Shown: positions 1 to 9,927, counted from the first letter of the stretch. The stretch: DNA of 64,000 bases from Nitrosomonas ureae (GCF_001455205.1 NZ_CP013341.1:2480001-2544000), one strand, 5' to 3'. A program made the numbers and translations. The notes: generated by a model not told the origin, from the letters alone.

Positions 1-1138
1 TAAGACCCAACAGCAACTATCTACCGGTAAACGAATCCTGACACCTTCAGATGATCCAATTGCTGCGGCACAGGCGTTGAATGTTACACAAGCAGCAGCA
101 CTGAATAAACAATTTTCTGTTAATCGTGCCAGTGCAAGCTCCTCATTGGGGCTGGAAGAGAATGTACTCAAGCAAGTAACTTCGATTCTTCAGAGCGTGC
201 ATAACTCAGCGGTTTATGCGGGAAATTCGACGCTAAACGATGCGGATAAGAAGATCCTTGCTACGGAATTGCGTGGTAAGTTTGATTCATTAGTGGGTTT
301 AGCCAATACCACGGATGAGAATGGACAATTCTTATTTTCGGGATATCAGGCTAATACAAAGCCTTTTGTGCAAACGGGTCTTAATGTGCAGTATGCGGGA
401 GATCAGGGACAGAGAATGAATCAAGTTGGATCGGCACGCCAACTTCCTGTCAGCGATTCTGGCATCGATGTTTTTGAGCGTATAAGGGACGGAAACGGTA
501 TTTTCTCAACCGCAGCCGATTCATTAAACAATGGTACTGGTATCATCGACAAGGGATCAGTGATCGTACCAGCTGATCTTACAGGTGCTAATTACGAGAT
601 TAATTTTACTGTTGCAGCGGGTGTAACAACTTATGACATTGTAAACGTAACCACAGGGTCGGCGGTTTCGTCAGGTAATCCTTACACCAGTGACAGTGCG
701 ATCAGTTTTGACGGAATACAATTGAGTATTACTGGAGATCCGGCGAATGGAGATAGATTTACAGTTTCTCCAAGCAGTAATCAAAGTATTTTTGAAACTG
801 TGAGCGACTTGATTACGGCGCTCGAAACACCATCCAGCAGTCAACCGGGAAGCACGCGATTGTCAAATAGCTTAAATACAGCGCTTCAAAATATTAACAA
901 CAGTTTGGAGCATGTACTTACAAAGCAGTCCGCTATTGGAGCTCGGATGAATGAAATAGACAGCTTGGAAAGCGTTGGTGATGATCAAAATATTCAATTT
1001 GAAAAATTACTTTCTGATTTGCAAGATGCTGATCTGTCGAAGGTAATTTCAGATTTTCAAAGACAGCAACTGTATCTCCAAGCTGCACAACAATCTTATA
1101 TTAAAATTTCCGGGTTATCCTTGTTCAATTATATTTGA
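1..1138 (+). CDS. flgL: Flagellar hook-associated protein 3 FlgL (5' end outside window)
   Basis: Hook-filament junction protein that joins the flagellar hook (via FlgK) to flagellin. The frame is open from base 2, so the start lies upstream of the window. The first visible residues include QQLSTGKRILTPSDDPIAAA, the conserved flagellin/FlgL N-terminal D0/D1 motif. A TTG at 77 is internal and not the start. The C-terminus (LSDLQDADLSKVISDFQRQQ...YIKISGLSLFNYI) is the matching D0 helix of the family. The middle is a variable beta-rich domain. It ends six bases before the convergent purD stop, with no room for a separate terminator. It is normally the last gene of a flg operon; the rest is off the window. 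Confidence 0.93.
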   Translation, partial: KTQQQLSTGKRILTPSDDPIAAAQALNVTQAAALNKQFSVNRASASSSLGLEENVLKQVTSILQSVHNSAVYAGNSTLNDADKKILATELRGKFDSLVGLANTTDENGQFLFSGYQANTKPFVQTGLNVQYAGDQGQRMNQVGSARQLPVSDSGIDVFERIRDGNGIFSTAADSLNNGTGIIDKGSVIVPADLTGANYEINFTVAAGVTTYDIVNVTTGSAVSSGNPYTSDSAISFDGIQLSITGDPANGDRFTVSPSSNQSIFETVSDLITALETPSSSQPGSTRLSNSLNTALQNINNSLEHVLTKQSAIGARMNEIDSLESVGDDQNIQFEKLLSDLQDADLSKVISDFQRQQLYLQAAQQSYIKISGLSLFNYI

Positions 1139-1144
1139 AAACAC

Positions 1145-2470
1145 TTACTCAATTGCTTCTTGCTTAATTTTTTCCTGATAATTAATGCCTTGATAGCCGA
1201 TATCATGGCGAACTTGATAACCCTCGAAGTAAATTTTTTCGATGAGCTTATAAGCATTTTGCTGAGCGGTTTTAATATTTTCCCCTAATGCCGTTGCGCA
1301 TAAAACCCGCCCTCCTGCAGTGAGAATTTCGTTGTCTTCTGTTCCTTTCATGATCGTTCCGGCATGAAAAATATGAAAATTATCATTGTTCTTTTGTTGA
1401 TCGATAAGATCATGCAGGCCATGAATGACATCATTTTTTCTCGTGTTCGCCGGATAACCATGCGCCGCCATTACCACGCCAAGCGCGGCACGTTCGTCCC
1501 ATTCGATATCAGCATTGTCTAGCGTTCCATTTATAGCATGCTCAATGAGTGTCAACAGATCGCTTTTTAAACGAAGCATGATAGGTTGCGTTTCCGGGTC
1601 TCCCAGACGGCAGTTAAATTCCAGTACGTTTGCATGGCCATCCTCTGTAATCATTAAGCCGGCATAAAGAAAACCGGTATAGCGGATGCTTTCTTGCCTT
1701 AATCCGCTAATGACAGGATCGATGATATTTCGCATGATTTGTGCGTGCAGATCGGGTGAAATAAAAGGGGCGGGCGAGTATGCACCCATTCCACCAGTAT
1801 TAGGGCCTAATTCTTCATCATAGAGACGTTTATGATCTTGACTGGTTGCTATCGGGAGGATATGGAGACTATCAGTCATGACGATAAAGCTGACTTCTAT
1901 ACCCTGGAGAAATTCTTCAATAATAATTTCGCATCCCGCAGTGCCAAGATCTTTATTGACCAGTATGGCATCCACAGCTGAGTGTGCTTGTTCATGGGTT
2001 TGTGCAACAATGACACCTTTTCCTGCCGCGAGGCCATCTGCTTTAATTACTAAAGAGGTAGGCTGCTGATCAATATATTGATGCGCTAATTCAGCATCAG
2101 TGAAGCTCATGTAGGATGCGGTAGGGACCTGGTGTCGCTGCATGAATTTCTTGGCAAAAATCTTTGAAGTCTCGAGCTGTGCCGCTTGTTGAGTTGGCCC
2201 AAAGATTTTTAAGCCGTCGGCCCGGAATGCATCAACAATACCTGCAGCAAGCGGTATTTCTGGTCCGACAACGGTGATTGCAATATGCTCTTTCCGTGCA
2301 AATTCGATTAACTCAGGGATTGAAGTAATGGGAATATTCTCTAACCCAGGTTCAAGCGCAGTACCCGCATTTCCAGGCGCCACAAATACCTTGTGCACGC
2401 GTGATGAGAGGCTTAATTTCCATGCCAGCGCGTGTTCTCTGCCTCCTCCACCAATAACTAATAACTTCAT
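1145..2470 (-). CDS. purD: Phosphoribosylamine-glycine ligase
   Basis: Catalyses the ATP-dependent joining of 5-phosphoribosylamine and glycine to give GAR, the second step of de novo purine synthesis. The protein has 441 residues, close to the family length of about 425-430. The N-domain GGGGREHALAWKL loop, the ATP-grasp core (residues about 100-300, with VIKADGLAAGKGV and NCRLGDPETQ) and the C-terminal domain (VVMAAHGYP) are all visible. It is the last gene of the minus-strand run dusB-fis-purH-purD and starts 14 bases after the purH stop, so it is probably co-transcribed with purH. Confidence 0.96.
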   Translation of the reverse strand: MKLLVIGGGGREHALAWKLSLSSRVHKVFVAPGNAGTALEPGLENIPITSIPELIEFARKEHIAITVVGPEIPLAAGIVDAFRADGLKIFGPTQQAAQLETSKIFAKKFMQRHQVPTASYMSFTDAELAHQYIDQQPTSLVIKADGLAAGKGVIVAQTHEQAHSAVDAILVNKDLGTAGCEIIIEEFLQGIEVSFIVMTDSLHILPIATSQDHKRLYDEELGPNTGGMGAYSPAPFISPDLHAQIMRNIIDPVISGLRQESIRYTGFLYAGLMITEDGHANVLEFNCRLGDPETQPIMLRLKSDLLTLIEHAINGTLDNADIEWDERAALGVVMAAHGYPANTRKNDVIHGLHDLIDQQKNNDNFHIFHAGTIMKGTEDNEILTAGGRVLCATALGENIKTAQQNAYKLIEKIYFEGYQVRHDIGYQGINYQEKIKQEAIE

Positions 2471-2484
2471 GATATAGAGATTTT

Positions 2485-4044
2485 CTAATGTCTAAAATGA
2501 CGGATGCCTGTGAATATCATGGAAATGCCTTGTTCGTCCGCGGCAGCAATGACTTCGTCGTCCCGAATACTGCCACCAGGTTGAATTATCGCTGTGGCTC
2601 CTGCTTGTACTACAACGTCTAAACCATCGCGGAAGGGGAAAAATGCATCCGACGCGACAACAGAATCTGTAAGTGTATAACCCGATTGTTGAGCTTTTAT
2701 AGATGCAATCCGTGCACTGTCAATCCGGCTCATTTGACCTGCCCCAATGCCGATTGTTTGGCCGTTGCGACAAAATACAATAGCATTGGACTTAACAAAC
2801 TTTGCTGCTCGCCATGCGAACAATAAATCATCCAATTGTTGCGCAGTGGGTTTTACTTTAGTCACTATCGTCAGATCGGCTGCGGTAATATTAGAAAAAT
2901 CCGGTGTTTGAACAAGAAGTCCGCCATTGACTTTTTTTAAATCATAGATAGAGCTTTCTGTTTGTAACGGTACCATCAATACTCGAATATTATTTTTTTG
3001 TAATAGTAACTGTTGTGCTTCAGGTGAAATTTCCGGTGCAATAATCACTTCAACAAATTGTTTAAGAATTGCCTCTGCAGTATCTTTGTCGATGATTCGA
3101 TTGAAAGCAATGATGCCGCCAAAAGCAGAAACCGGATCGGTTGCGAATGCAAGTTGATAAGCATTCAGTACTGATTCAGAAATGGCTATTCCGCAAGGAT
3201 TAGCATGCTTCACGATTACACAGGCTGGTTTATCAAATGTTTTAACGCACTCCCAAGCTGCGTCGGTATCTGCAATGTTATTGTAGGATAATTCTTTACC
3301 TTGTAGTTGTTGATAACTCCCCAAACCACCAGAAGTTATGATCGAATCTCGATAGAATGCTGCTTTTTGATGAGGATTTTCTCCATAGCGTAAATTTTGT
3401 GCGATATTGAAATTCAGATGAAGCGATTCTGGGAAATCTTTATGGAGAAAGTTTTCATCCAATGCAGTCAAATAATTACTGATAGCACTGTCATACGAAG
3501 CTGTATGTGCAAAAGCTTTTTGGGCCAACTTAAAACGAGTGGCCGAATTGATCGATTTATTACTAGCTTCCAGTTCGTCGCAGAGTAAAGAATAATCCAA
3601 GGGATCGGTTATTACAGCGACTTTCTGATAATTTTTGGCAGCTGCCCGGATCATTGTAGGGCCCCCAATGTCAATATTCTCAATCGCATCACTGAGCGTG
3701 GAGTTTTGTTTTGCGATTGTCTGTCTGAATGGATATAAATTGACTATTACCAATTCGATATTTAATATCGATGCTTGATCAAGCGCCTGCTGATGATCAG
3801 GAAAATCATCACGTGCGAGAATACCGGCATGAATTTTAGGGTGAAGTGTTTTAATCCGACCATCCAGCATTTCCGGAAAGCCAGTATAATTACTAACTTC
3901 AATAACGGATATTCCGGCCTCATTTAATAATTTCGCAGTACCACCTGTAGATATAATTTTGATGCCGTAATGGGTGAGTTTCCGGGCTAGGTCAATGATT
4001 CCGGTTTTATCAGAAACGCTGATGAGTGCTTGTTTAATAATCAT
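2485..4044 (-). CDS. purH: Bifunctional AICAR transformylase / IMP cyclohydrolase
   Basis: Carries out the last two steps to IMP: formyl transfer to AICAR and ring closure. The protein has 519 residues, the usual length. The N-terminal MGS-fold cyclohydrolase shows SVSDKTGIIDLARKL and STGGTAKLL. The transformylase part shows LRYGENPHQKAAFY and the catalytic KHANPCGIA motif (Lys-His pair). The C-terminus (GGSIRDDEVIAAADEQGI...FTGIRHFRH) is intact. Its ATG overlaps the fis stop in an ATGA junction, which implies translational coupling. Confidence 0.97.
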   Translation of the reverse strand: MIIKQALISVSDKTGIIDLARKLTHYGIKIISTGGTAKLLNEAGISVIEVSNYTGFPEMLDGRIKTLHPKIHAGILARDDFPDHQQALDQASILNIELVIVNLYPFRQTIAKQNSTLSDAIENIDIGGPTMIRAAAKNYQKVAVITDPLDYSLLCDELEASNKSINSATRFKLAQKAFAHTASYDSAISNYLTALDENFLHKDFPESLHLNFNIAQNLRYGENPHQKAAFYRDSIITSGGLGSYQQLQGKELSYNNIADTDAAWECVKTFDKPACVIVKHANPCGIAISESVLNAYQLAFATDPVSAFGGIIAFNRIIDKDTAEAILKQFVEVIIAPEISPEAQQLLLQKNNIRVLMVPLQTESSIYDLKKVNGGLLVQTPDFSNITAADLTIVTKVKPTAQQLDDLLFAWRAAKFVKSNAIVFCRNGQTIGIGAGQMSRIDSARIASIKAQQSGYTLTDSVVASDAFFPFRDGLDVVVQAGATAIIQPGGSIRDDEVIAAADEQGISMIFTGIRHFRH

Positions 4045-4283
4045 TTAATCTGATATTGTTTCATTTTTTGACGTAATGTGTTGCGGTTAATTCCAAGTAA
4101 TTCAGCCGCTTGTGTTTGATTGCCCTGGGTATGCTGAATGGCAACTTCTATTAAAGGTTTTTCAACACTTTGAATTACCATGCTATAAATATTTCCCGGT
4201 TTTTCTCCATCCAGATCATTGAGATACCCACCTATGGTATTCCGTATGCATGATGCAATTTCATTCTCCTTTACTGCGCTCAT
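4041..4283 (-). CDS. fis: Fis-family DNA-binding protein
   Basis: Small nucleoid-associated or Fis-like regulator of 80 residues. The C-terminal helix-turn-helix NQTQAAELLGINRNTLRQKM is the classical Fis/NtrC-type motif. The N-terminal dimer region is short, as in beta-proteobacterial Fis homologues. It lies 3 bases after the dusB stop and overlaps the purH start. The dusB-fis pairing is widespread in proteobacteria (established knowledge). The continuation into purH-purD suggests one purine/translation-linked operon. Confidence 0.93.
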   Translation of the reverse strand: MSAVKENEIASCIRNTIGGYLNDLDGEKPGNIYSMVIQSVEKPLIEVAIQHTQGNQTQAAELLGINRNTLRQKMKQYQIK

Positions 4284-4286
4284 AAA

Positions 4287-5294
4287 CTAATTACTCCCCT
4301 CTTTGATGTAACTCAATCTTTGGCCTTTTTTAGCTAATTGGGTAAAAAATTTATTGGTTTCAGAAATTTGCTGATCACTGGTTGGTAACTGGTTCATCGC
4401 CTGACGAAATCCGGCGGATCCTATGAGTCCTTTGGTATACCAGGATATATGTTTGCGTGCGATGCGAACACCCGAGTATTCGCCATAGAAATGATATAAA
4501 TCATGCAGATGATTAATTAAAACTCGATGTATATCAGATACCTCAGGTGACTGGAGATGTTGGCCTGTTGTAAGAAAATGATCTATTTCCCGGAAGATCC
4601 AGGGCCTTCCCTGGGCAGCGCGGCCAATCATGATCGCATCCGCTTTAGTATAGACTAGGATTTGTTTTGCCTTTTCCGGGGTAGTGATATCGCCATTTGC
4701 GATGACAGGAATTCTAACTGCCGCCTTCACCGCGGCTATGGTATCGTATTCCGCGGTGCCAGTGTAAGCGCACGCCCGTGTCCGACCATGAATTGCAAGC
4801 GCCTGAATGCCTGAGTTTTCTGCAATATGTGCAATAGATAATGCATTTTTATGTTGTTTATCCCATCCGGTGCGGATTTTAAGGGTTACTGGAATATCAA
4901 CCGTTCTAACTACCGCAATTAGGATTTTTTCTACTAATTTTTCATCCTGTAATAACGCTGAACCCGCCATGACATTGCATATTTTTTTTGCCGGACATCC
5001 CATGTTGATATCGATAATCTGGGCGCCATTTTCTGCATTATACTGTGCCGCTGCTGCAAGCATCTGCGGGTCAGCGCCAGCAATTTGAACAGAAATGGGA
5101 GAAACTTCTCCTTCATGATTCGCTCGGCGCTGTGTTTTTTTAGAACCCCAGAGCAGAGAGTTGCTTGACACCATTTCGGATACGGCCATGCCGGCACCCA
5201 TTGATTTGCACAGCTGCCTAAACGGTCGATCGGTAACACCGGCCATTGGAGCAACAATCAACTTATTCTTTAGAATGTGAGGGCCAATTTGCAT
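4287..5294 (-). CDS. dusB: tRNA-dihydrouridine synthase B
   Basis: FMN- and NADPH-dependent enzyme that reduces specific uridines in the tRNA D-loop. The protein has 335 residues. It shows the N-terminal FMN site APMAGVTDRPFRQLC, the catalytic-cysteine motif DINMGCPAKKIC, an NGDITT strand and the phosphate-binding IMIGRAAQGRPWIF segment of the TIM barrel, followed by the helical tRNA-binding C-domain. It is the first gene of the minus-strand dusB-fis-purH-purD run. A 179-base gap separates it from the ubiH stop upstream, so the operon promoter is expected there. Confidence 0.95.
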   Translation of the reverse strand: MQIGPHILKNKLIVAPMAGVTDRPFRQLCKSMGAGMAVSEMVSSNSLLWGSKKTQRRANHEGEVSPISVQIAGADPQMLAAAAQYNAENGAQIIDINMGCPAKKICNVMAGSALLQDEKLVEKILIAVVRTVDIPVTLKIRTGWDKQHKNALSIAHIAENSGIQALAIHGRTRACAYTGTAEYDTIAAVKAAVRIPVIANGDITTPEKAKQILVYTKADAIMIGRAAQGRPWIFREIDHFLTTGQHLQSPEVSDIHRVLINHLHDLYHFYGEYSGVRIARKHISWYTKGLIGSAGFRQAMNQLPTSDQQISETNKFFTQLAKKGQRLSYIKEGSN

Positions 5295-5473
5295 GGAAAC
5301 ATCTTATGGAGATTATTAATAGTAGGTTAGATCTGATGTTGAGTATTGTTGTTATTTGAAAGTTTGTAGAAAACAGCTTAAAGCTCAATCAGGAAAATGG
5401 AATTATATCTTCATATTCTCTTACGGGCTTTATTATAACCTTTGTCAAATTGACCGTGGAACAAAGATCGAAG

Positions 5474-6646
5474 TTATCCTTTTGCGCCAAATATCATGCG
5501 GCGCGCAACAAAGCGTTTAAGCGGCGGCAAGCAATCCAAAGTGCTTAAACCGAATCCATAAGCCTGGTTTAGTATTTTATTATCATTGGAAAATAGCTTG
5601 ACCAAAGTATCGGTAAAGATTCTAACAGCGTTGCTGTCTTTTTGTCTTTTCTGGTGGAATCTGGATAGCATGGTGGGTGCGCCGAGCTCTTGCGATACAT
5701 TTTTCGTGTGAATGATTTCATGTGTTAATTCATAGGCATCTCTCAAGCCCAGGTTAAACCCCTGTCCTGCAACCGGATGTAAAGTTTGGGCTGCATTGCC
5801 GATGAGTGCAATTCTTTGCGATACGGAGGATGCGGCATATTTAAGTGATAACGGAAATGCCGATCTTTTCCCCGCGCCAATAAATTTTCCGAGTCTATCG
5901 CCAAAATGTTGGTGTAGCTGGAATAAAAAAGATCTGTCATTCAATTCGGTAATTCTCTTTACAATTTCTGGAGCTACAGTCCATACCAAAGAAAAATCCG
6001 AATCATTGGGAAGTAGTGCAACAGGTCCATCCGGCGTAAAGCGCTCATAAGCGATGCCCGTTTGCTTATTCTCAGCTCTGATATTTGCCACTACAGCCCA
6101 TTGCTGATAGTCATAGGATTGATAATTAATGTCGGGTATTTGTTTGGTAAGTTGGCCGCCATCAGCCAGAACAAGCAGCTTAGCGGTTACTTGTTTTGAT
6201 TGTCCGTAATGGTCAAAGAATACATTGCCCGAGCTTTCAGTAGTATCGATTCGGGTAACTAAAGCACCGGCAATATATTTGGATTGCGCGGTCGTTAGCT
6301 GCGCATGCATGGCACTAAAAAGATCATGATAATTCACTACATAGCCTAACGCAGGAACACCGGCATCCTGAGATTCCAAAATAGTACGCCCGAAACTGCC
6401 GCGATTGGAAATATGAATTGTCCGGATCGGGGTATTATGTATTAACTTATCCCACACTTTCAATCGCTGCAATATCAGATAACTGCCATGCGATAATGCC
6501 AATGGACGCGGATCTTCGTCTTTTTCAGGTAGTCCGCGAGCTTCCAGAAGCAGGCTTGATATTCCACTATCATGTAGGCCAAGCGCTAATGCCATGCCTA
6601 CCGGGCCACCACCAACAATAACGATGTCATAATGATCAATGATCAT
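5474..6646 (-). CDS. ubiH: UbiH/UbiF/VisC-family FAD-dependent ubiquinone hydroxylase
   Basis: Flavoprotein monooxygenase (390 residues) that hydroxylates the aromatic ring of a ubiquinone precursor. It has the N-terminal GxGxxG dinucleotide fold (IVIVGGGPVGMALALGL), a DPRPLALSHGSY segment and the C-terminal FAD/ribityl motif HPVAGQGFNLGLRDAYEL. All are typical of UbiH/COQ6 proteins. Assignment to UbiH rather than UbiF or UbiI rests on overall resemblance only and is less certain. It is monocistronic on the minus strand, with 351 bases upstream before the divergent ankyrin gene. Confidence 0.85.
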   Translation of the reverse strand: MIIDHYDIVIVGGGPVGMALALGLHDSGISSLLLEARGLPEKDEDPRPLALSHGSYLILQRLKVWDKLIHNTPIRTIHISNRGSFGRTILESQDAGVPALGYVVNYHDLFSAMHAQLTTAQSKYIAGALVTRIDTTESSGNVFFDHYGQSKQVTAKLLVLADGGQLTKQIPDINYQSYDYQQWAVVANIRAENKQTGIAYERFTPDGPVALLPNDSDFSLVWTVAPEIVKRITELNDRSFLFQLHQHFGDRLGKFIGAGKRSAFPLSLKYAASSVSQRIALIGNAAQTLHPVAGQGFNLGLRDAYELTHEIIHTKNVSQELGAPTMLSRFHQKRQKDSNAVRIFTDTLVKLFSNDNKILNQAYGFGLSTLDCLPPLKRFVARRMIFGAKG

Positions 6647-6997
6647 AAAAATTAATTTTTTCGAATTATTTCCAGAGTAAGAACTTTGGCTTCTTAACCG
6701 TAATCACATGACCAACCAAGATACTACATTCAAAACGTTCCGATTCATATCTATCAAATTAGCAATTTGCATCAGATTTTTTATTGGGCAGTAGATTAAT
6801 ACACCCTGTGCAGCAATAGCATACAGCACATGATATTGAAATGTAATAGATAATAGAATTCCGGGTTACATGGCGGTAATAAAATTATTTAAATTGTATA
6901 ATTCTTCTATTCGATTAATAAATACAAAACCGATAAGCTAATTAGAATTCTGGAATTCTCCGCATGAAAATAATTGAATGATTATAGGAAATTTTGC
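6647..6997. other. Intergenic region between divergent ubiH and ankyrin genes
   Basis: AT-rich 351-base spacer between two divergently transcribed genes. It must hold the promoters of both. I see no convincing -35/-10 pair, RNA gene or repeat. A TTG at 6974 could extend the ankyrin gene by eight codons but lacks a ribosome binding site. Confidence 0.5.
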
Positions 6998-7747
6998 ATG
7001 ATAAGATTTTTTAAAAAAGAATTTATAACAGGAATTATGTTTTTACTGACTTTTCTAGCTTTCGATGCCTGGTCAGGGGATGTTGATGATGAATTGATTA
7101 CTGCCGCAGACAAGGGAAATTTTTCTTTGGTAAATAATATTCTTGAGAATCAAAAAATAGACCCGAAAGAATTGAATACAGCTTTTCTAGCAGCGGTAAA
7201 TAAGGGAAATTCCGCTATCGTAGAGCGCTTTCTACAAGCCGGCGCGGATGTAAATTTAAGAGTATATGACGGTCTCTCGCCTTTGATGCGTGCTTCCCGA
7301 GATGGTCGTGATCAGGTGGTTGAGATTTTATTAAGAGCCGGAGCTGATGTAAATGCTGTTTCTGAAGAAGATGGCACGGCATTGATGCTGGCTGCCGAGA
7401 AAGATAGAAAGAAAGTCATTACTTTGTTGTTAGATGCTCAGGCAGATGTAAATGCTAAACGGGCAGATGGTATGACAGCTCTGATGCTGGCTGCGCAAGA
7501 AGGTCATCAGCAGACCATTCAAATCTTGGTTAATGCAAAAGCCGAAGTAGATTATCAGTTGGAAAATGGCGCTACTGCATTAATGCTTGCAGTTCAACAT
7601 GGTAATTTGAGAGTTGTCTATTCGCTGATCGCAGCAAATGCCAATCTTAATCTTAAAGCAGGTAATGGAATGACTGCATTGATGCTTGCCAGTCGCTATC
7701 AACATCGGGAAATTACTGAATTGTTAAAAAAGGCTGGTGCTCGTTAG
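6998..7747 (+). CDS. Secreted ankyrin-repeat protein
   Basis: Protein of 249 residues from the ATG at 6998, which has an AGGA ribosome binding site eight bases upstream. The N-terminus has lysines then a hydrophobic stretch (FITGIMFLLTFLAF) ending near WSGD, a signal peptide. The rest is about six 33-residue ankyrin repeats with the pattern DGMTALMLAAQEGH and LLLDAQADVNAK. Ankyrin repeats bind proteins; the partner is unknown. The export signal places it in the periplasm or outside. It is followed by a probable terminator and then a Sel1-repeat lipoprotein. Confidence 0.85.
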   Translation: MIRFFKKEFITGIMFLLTFLAFDAWSGDVDDELITAADKGNFSLVNNILENQKIDPKELNTAFLAAVNKGNSAIVERFLQAGADVNLRVYDGLSPLMRASRDGRDQVVEILLRAGADVNAVSEEDGTALMLAAEKDRKKVITLLLDAQADVNAKRADGMTALMLAAQEGHQQTIQILVNAKAEVDYQLENGATALMLAVQHGNLRVVYSLIAANANLNLKAGNGMTALMLASRYQHREITELLKKAGAR

Positions 7748-7755
7748 TAACTATC

Positions 7756-7797
7756 AATACACAACTTCTCATCGAGTTGTTATAGTGTATTTTTTAT
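7756..7797 (+). terminator. Probable Rho-independent terminator after the ankyrin gene
   Basis: AATACAC plus AACT pairs with AGTT plus GTGTATT, with an internal bulge, and runs into a six-T tract. It lies just after the ankyrin stop and before the Sel1 lipoprotein gene. Confidence 0.5.
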
Positions 7798-7830
7798 ATT
7801 GTTTAACTTGAGAAATAAAGGAAAATATAA

Positions 7831-8508
7831 ATGAAAGTTTTTGCTGTTTTATTACTTGCGGCAGCGATTTTATTGCTACATGGTTGCGGTGAAGAGACAA
7901 AAAGTGATAAATCAGAAGATAGCGCAATACCAAACCCCATGGGTGAAATCACCAAGATGGGTGAGATTCCATCATTTATGAGTGAGGGTTTGACGGAAGA
8001 TGAGAAGGCTGCGCTGAAGGAACAGATTATGCCGTCAGATGTTGGTGATGAAAATATTGCTGCGGAAAAATTTAAGGCGCTCATGGAAGATGCTAGAGCT
8101 GGAGATCCAGTTGCCCAGAATGGCTTGGGTGTGATGTATTATACGGGCGATGCTGTTTCCAAGACAGCTTCCGGGCAGGTATTAAATACTGATCCTGAGC
8201 TCGCGGCCGGATGGTTTTACCGTGCGGCGGAGCAGGGTTATGCCGATGCGCAATTCAATTTAGGGCTTATGTATGCCAATGGTGAGGGCGTGCCTAAGGA
8301 CATGGAACAAGCTGTCGAGTTATTTAAGAAGGCTGCAGAACAAGGACATGTAGATGCACAAAATAATTTAGGTGCCATGTACTTTACCGGAGAAGGCGTG
8401 GCAAGGGATGAGAAGAAAGCGATCGAATGGTTTGAGAAAGCAGCTGCGCAAGGAAATGAAGAAGCACGGAGCAATTTGGATGCTATACAGCAATCACATT
8501 CCAAGTGA
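7831..8508 (+). CDS. Sel1-repeat lipoprotein
   Basis: Protein of 225 residues starting at an ATG preceded by AAGGAA. The signal peptide ends in a lipobox (ILLLHGC), so it should be a lipid-anchored envelope protein. After an acidic linker, three to four Sel1/TPR-like repeats follow (AQNGLGVMYYTGDAV, AQFNLGLMYANGEGV, AQNNLGAMYFTGEGV). Sel1 repeats are protein-interaction scaffolds. No enzymatic domain is visible and the specific role is unknown. Confidence 0.85.
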   Translation: MKVFAVLLLAAAILLLHGCGEETKSDKSEDSAIPNPMGEITKMGEIPSFMSEGLTEDEKAALKEQIMPSDVGDENIAAEKFKALMEDARAGDPVAQNGLGVMYYTGDAVSKTASGQVLNTDPELAAGWFYRAAEQGYADAQFNLGLMYANGEGVPKDMEQAVELFKKAAEQGHVDAQNNLGAMYFTGEGVARDEKKAIEWFEKAAAQGNEEARSNLDAIQQSHSK

Positions 8509-8589
8509 TTGTATTGTTGACAGGACAGTCCCGATTTGATCGCGTGACTGTCATATCGGGTTAGACCTGCTACATTCCAACTACCCTTC

Positions 8590-9645
8590 TCAAGCTATAG
8601 TTACCTCATGCGACAAATACACATCTTGTATCGAGTGAAGCAACTTGACACCTTCAGCGAAAGGTTTTTGAAAGGCTTTGCGCCCGGAGATGAGCCCCAT
8701 TCCTCCGGCACGTTTGTTAATTACGGCAGTTCTAACGGCTTGGTGCAAATCATCGCTGCCCGATTCACCACCCGAATTGATCATGCCGATCCGTCCCATG
8801 TAACAATTTGCGACTTGATAGCGCACGAGATCAATCGGATGATCTGTTGTGAGTTCACTATATACTTTGGGGTGAGTTTTGCCGAATTTTATTGCGTTAT
8901 AGCCACCGTTATTGGTAGCCATTTTTTGTTTAACGATATCTGCACCGATGGTGACTGCCAGATGATTAGCCTGACCCGTTAGATCGGCGCTGACATGATA
9001 ATCATTGTCTGCAGTTTTAAACGCACTATTTCGAGTGTACGCCCATAATATGGTGACCATACCTAGATCGTGCGCATGTTCAAATGCTGCTGAAACTTCT
9101 TGAATTTGACGACGCGATTCATCCGAACCAAAAAATACAGTTGCCCCCACTGCACAAGCTCCCATGTCGAAGGCCTGATCAATACTCGCAAATAGCGTTT
9201 GATCGAATTTATTAGGGTAAGTCAGCAATTCATTATGGTTGATTTTAAGAATCATAGGGATTTTATGTGCATACTGACGTGACACGATCGCCAATACCCC
9301 CAGAGTGGAGGCGACACCATTGCAGCCACCTTCAATAGCAAGCTCAACAATACATTTCGGATCAAAAAACATTGGGTTAGGTGCAAACGATGCGCCTGCC
9401 GAGTGTTCCACCCCTTGATCTACAGGCAACAAGGATAAATAACCTGTATCGGATAATCGTCCCCGATGATAAAGTGCCTGCAAATTGCGCAAAACACTTG
9501 GTTTTCGATTGCTCAATGCCATCACACGATCGACAAAATCGGTACCTGGCAGCTGCAAGTTATGTTTAGGAATCGTATTGCAAATATGATTGAGAAGTTG
9601 TTCGCTTTCGTTGCCCAGAATCGCAGTAATATCAGTCATTTTCAT
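8590..9645 (-). CDS. fbaB: Class I fructose-bisphosphate aldolase (DhnA/archaeal type)
   Basis: Schiff-base aldolase interconverting fructose 1,6-bisphosphate with two triose phosphates. The protein has 351 residues. Motifs include LLPVDQGVEHSAG (conserved Asp/His loop), LKINHNELLTYPNKFDQ, the active-site lysine region ADIVKQKMATNNGGY and the phosphate-binding MINSGGESGSDDL. Nitrosomonads use such enzymes in gluconeogenesis and CO2-fixation carbon flow (family knowledge). Start choice between the ATGs at 9645 and 9639 is uncertain. It is transcribed away from the urease operon. Confidence 0.93.
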   Translation of the reverse strand: MKMTDITAILGNESEQLLNHICNTIPKHNLQLPGTDFVDRVMALSNRKPSVLRNLQALYHRGRLSDTGYLSLLPVDQGVEHSAGASFAPNPMFFDPKCIVELAIEGGCNGVASTLGVLAIVSRQYAHKIPMILKINHNELLTYPNKFDQTLFASIDQAFDMGACAVGATVFFGSDESRRQIQEVSAAFEHAHDLGMVTILWAYTRNSAFKTADNDYHVSADLTGQANHLAVTIGADIVKQKMATNNGGYNAIKFGKTHPKVYSELTTDHPIDLVRYQVANCYMGRIGMINSGGESGSDDLHQAVRTAVINKRAGGMGLISGRKAFQKPFAEGVKLLHSIQDVYLSHEVTIA

Positions 9646-9899
9646 TTATATGGATGCCTCCCGATCTGACAAGAGATAATGCATGTTTTAGCAATAAAGG
9701 AATCGGCCGTATTTTGTACCTAACCTTCCTGCAAACGAGACTCTACCAAGAATATTCCTACCCCGCATTGTGTCTGAAGTGCTGGTGTACTGGTAGAAAT
9801 TCAGGTTAACATTCTTGCGGCTCGACCTGTTTTGCCACACATGATTTATCTGCTTGGATAACCTATCAGCATTCCATTCCTTTTCAATAATTGTTCATT

Positions 9900-9927
9900 G
9901 TTATGTGAGCATTTCGACTCACATAAC
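9900..9927. promoter_or_regulatory. Perfect 10-bp inverted repeat with 8-base spacer
   Basis: GTTATGTGAG and CTCACATAAC are exact reverse complements separated by CATTTCGA. No T-run follows on either strand, so an operator or RNA hairpin is as likely as a terminator. The TGTGA/TCACA halves are 10 bases apart, too far for a CRP site. Confidence 0.45.

Noticed and set aside
9900..9927. CRP-binding site
   Set aside because: TGTGA and TCACA are present but separated by ten bases rather than six.
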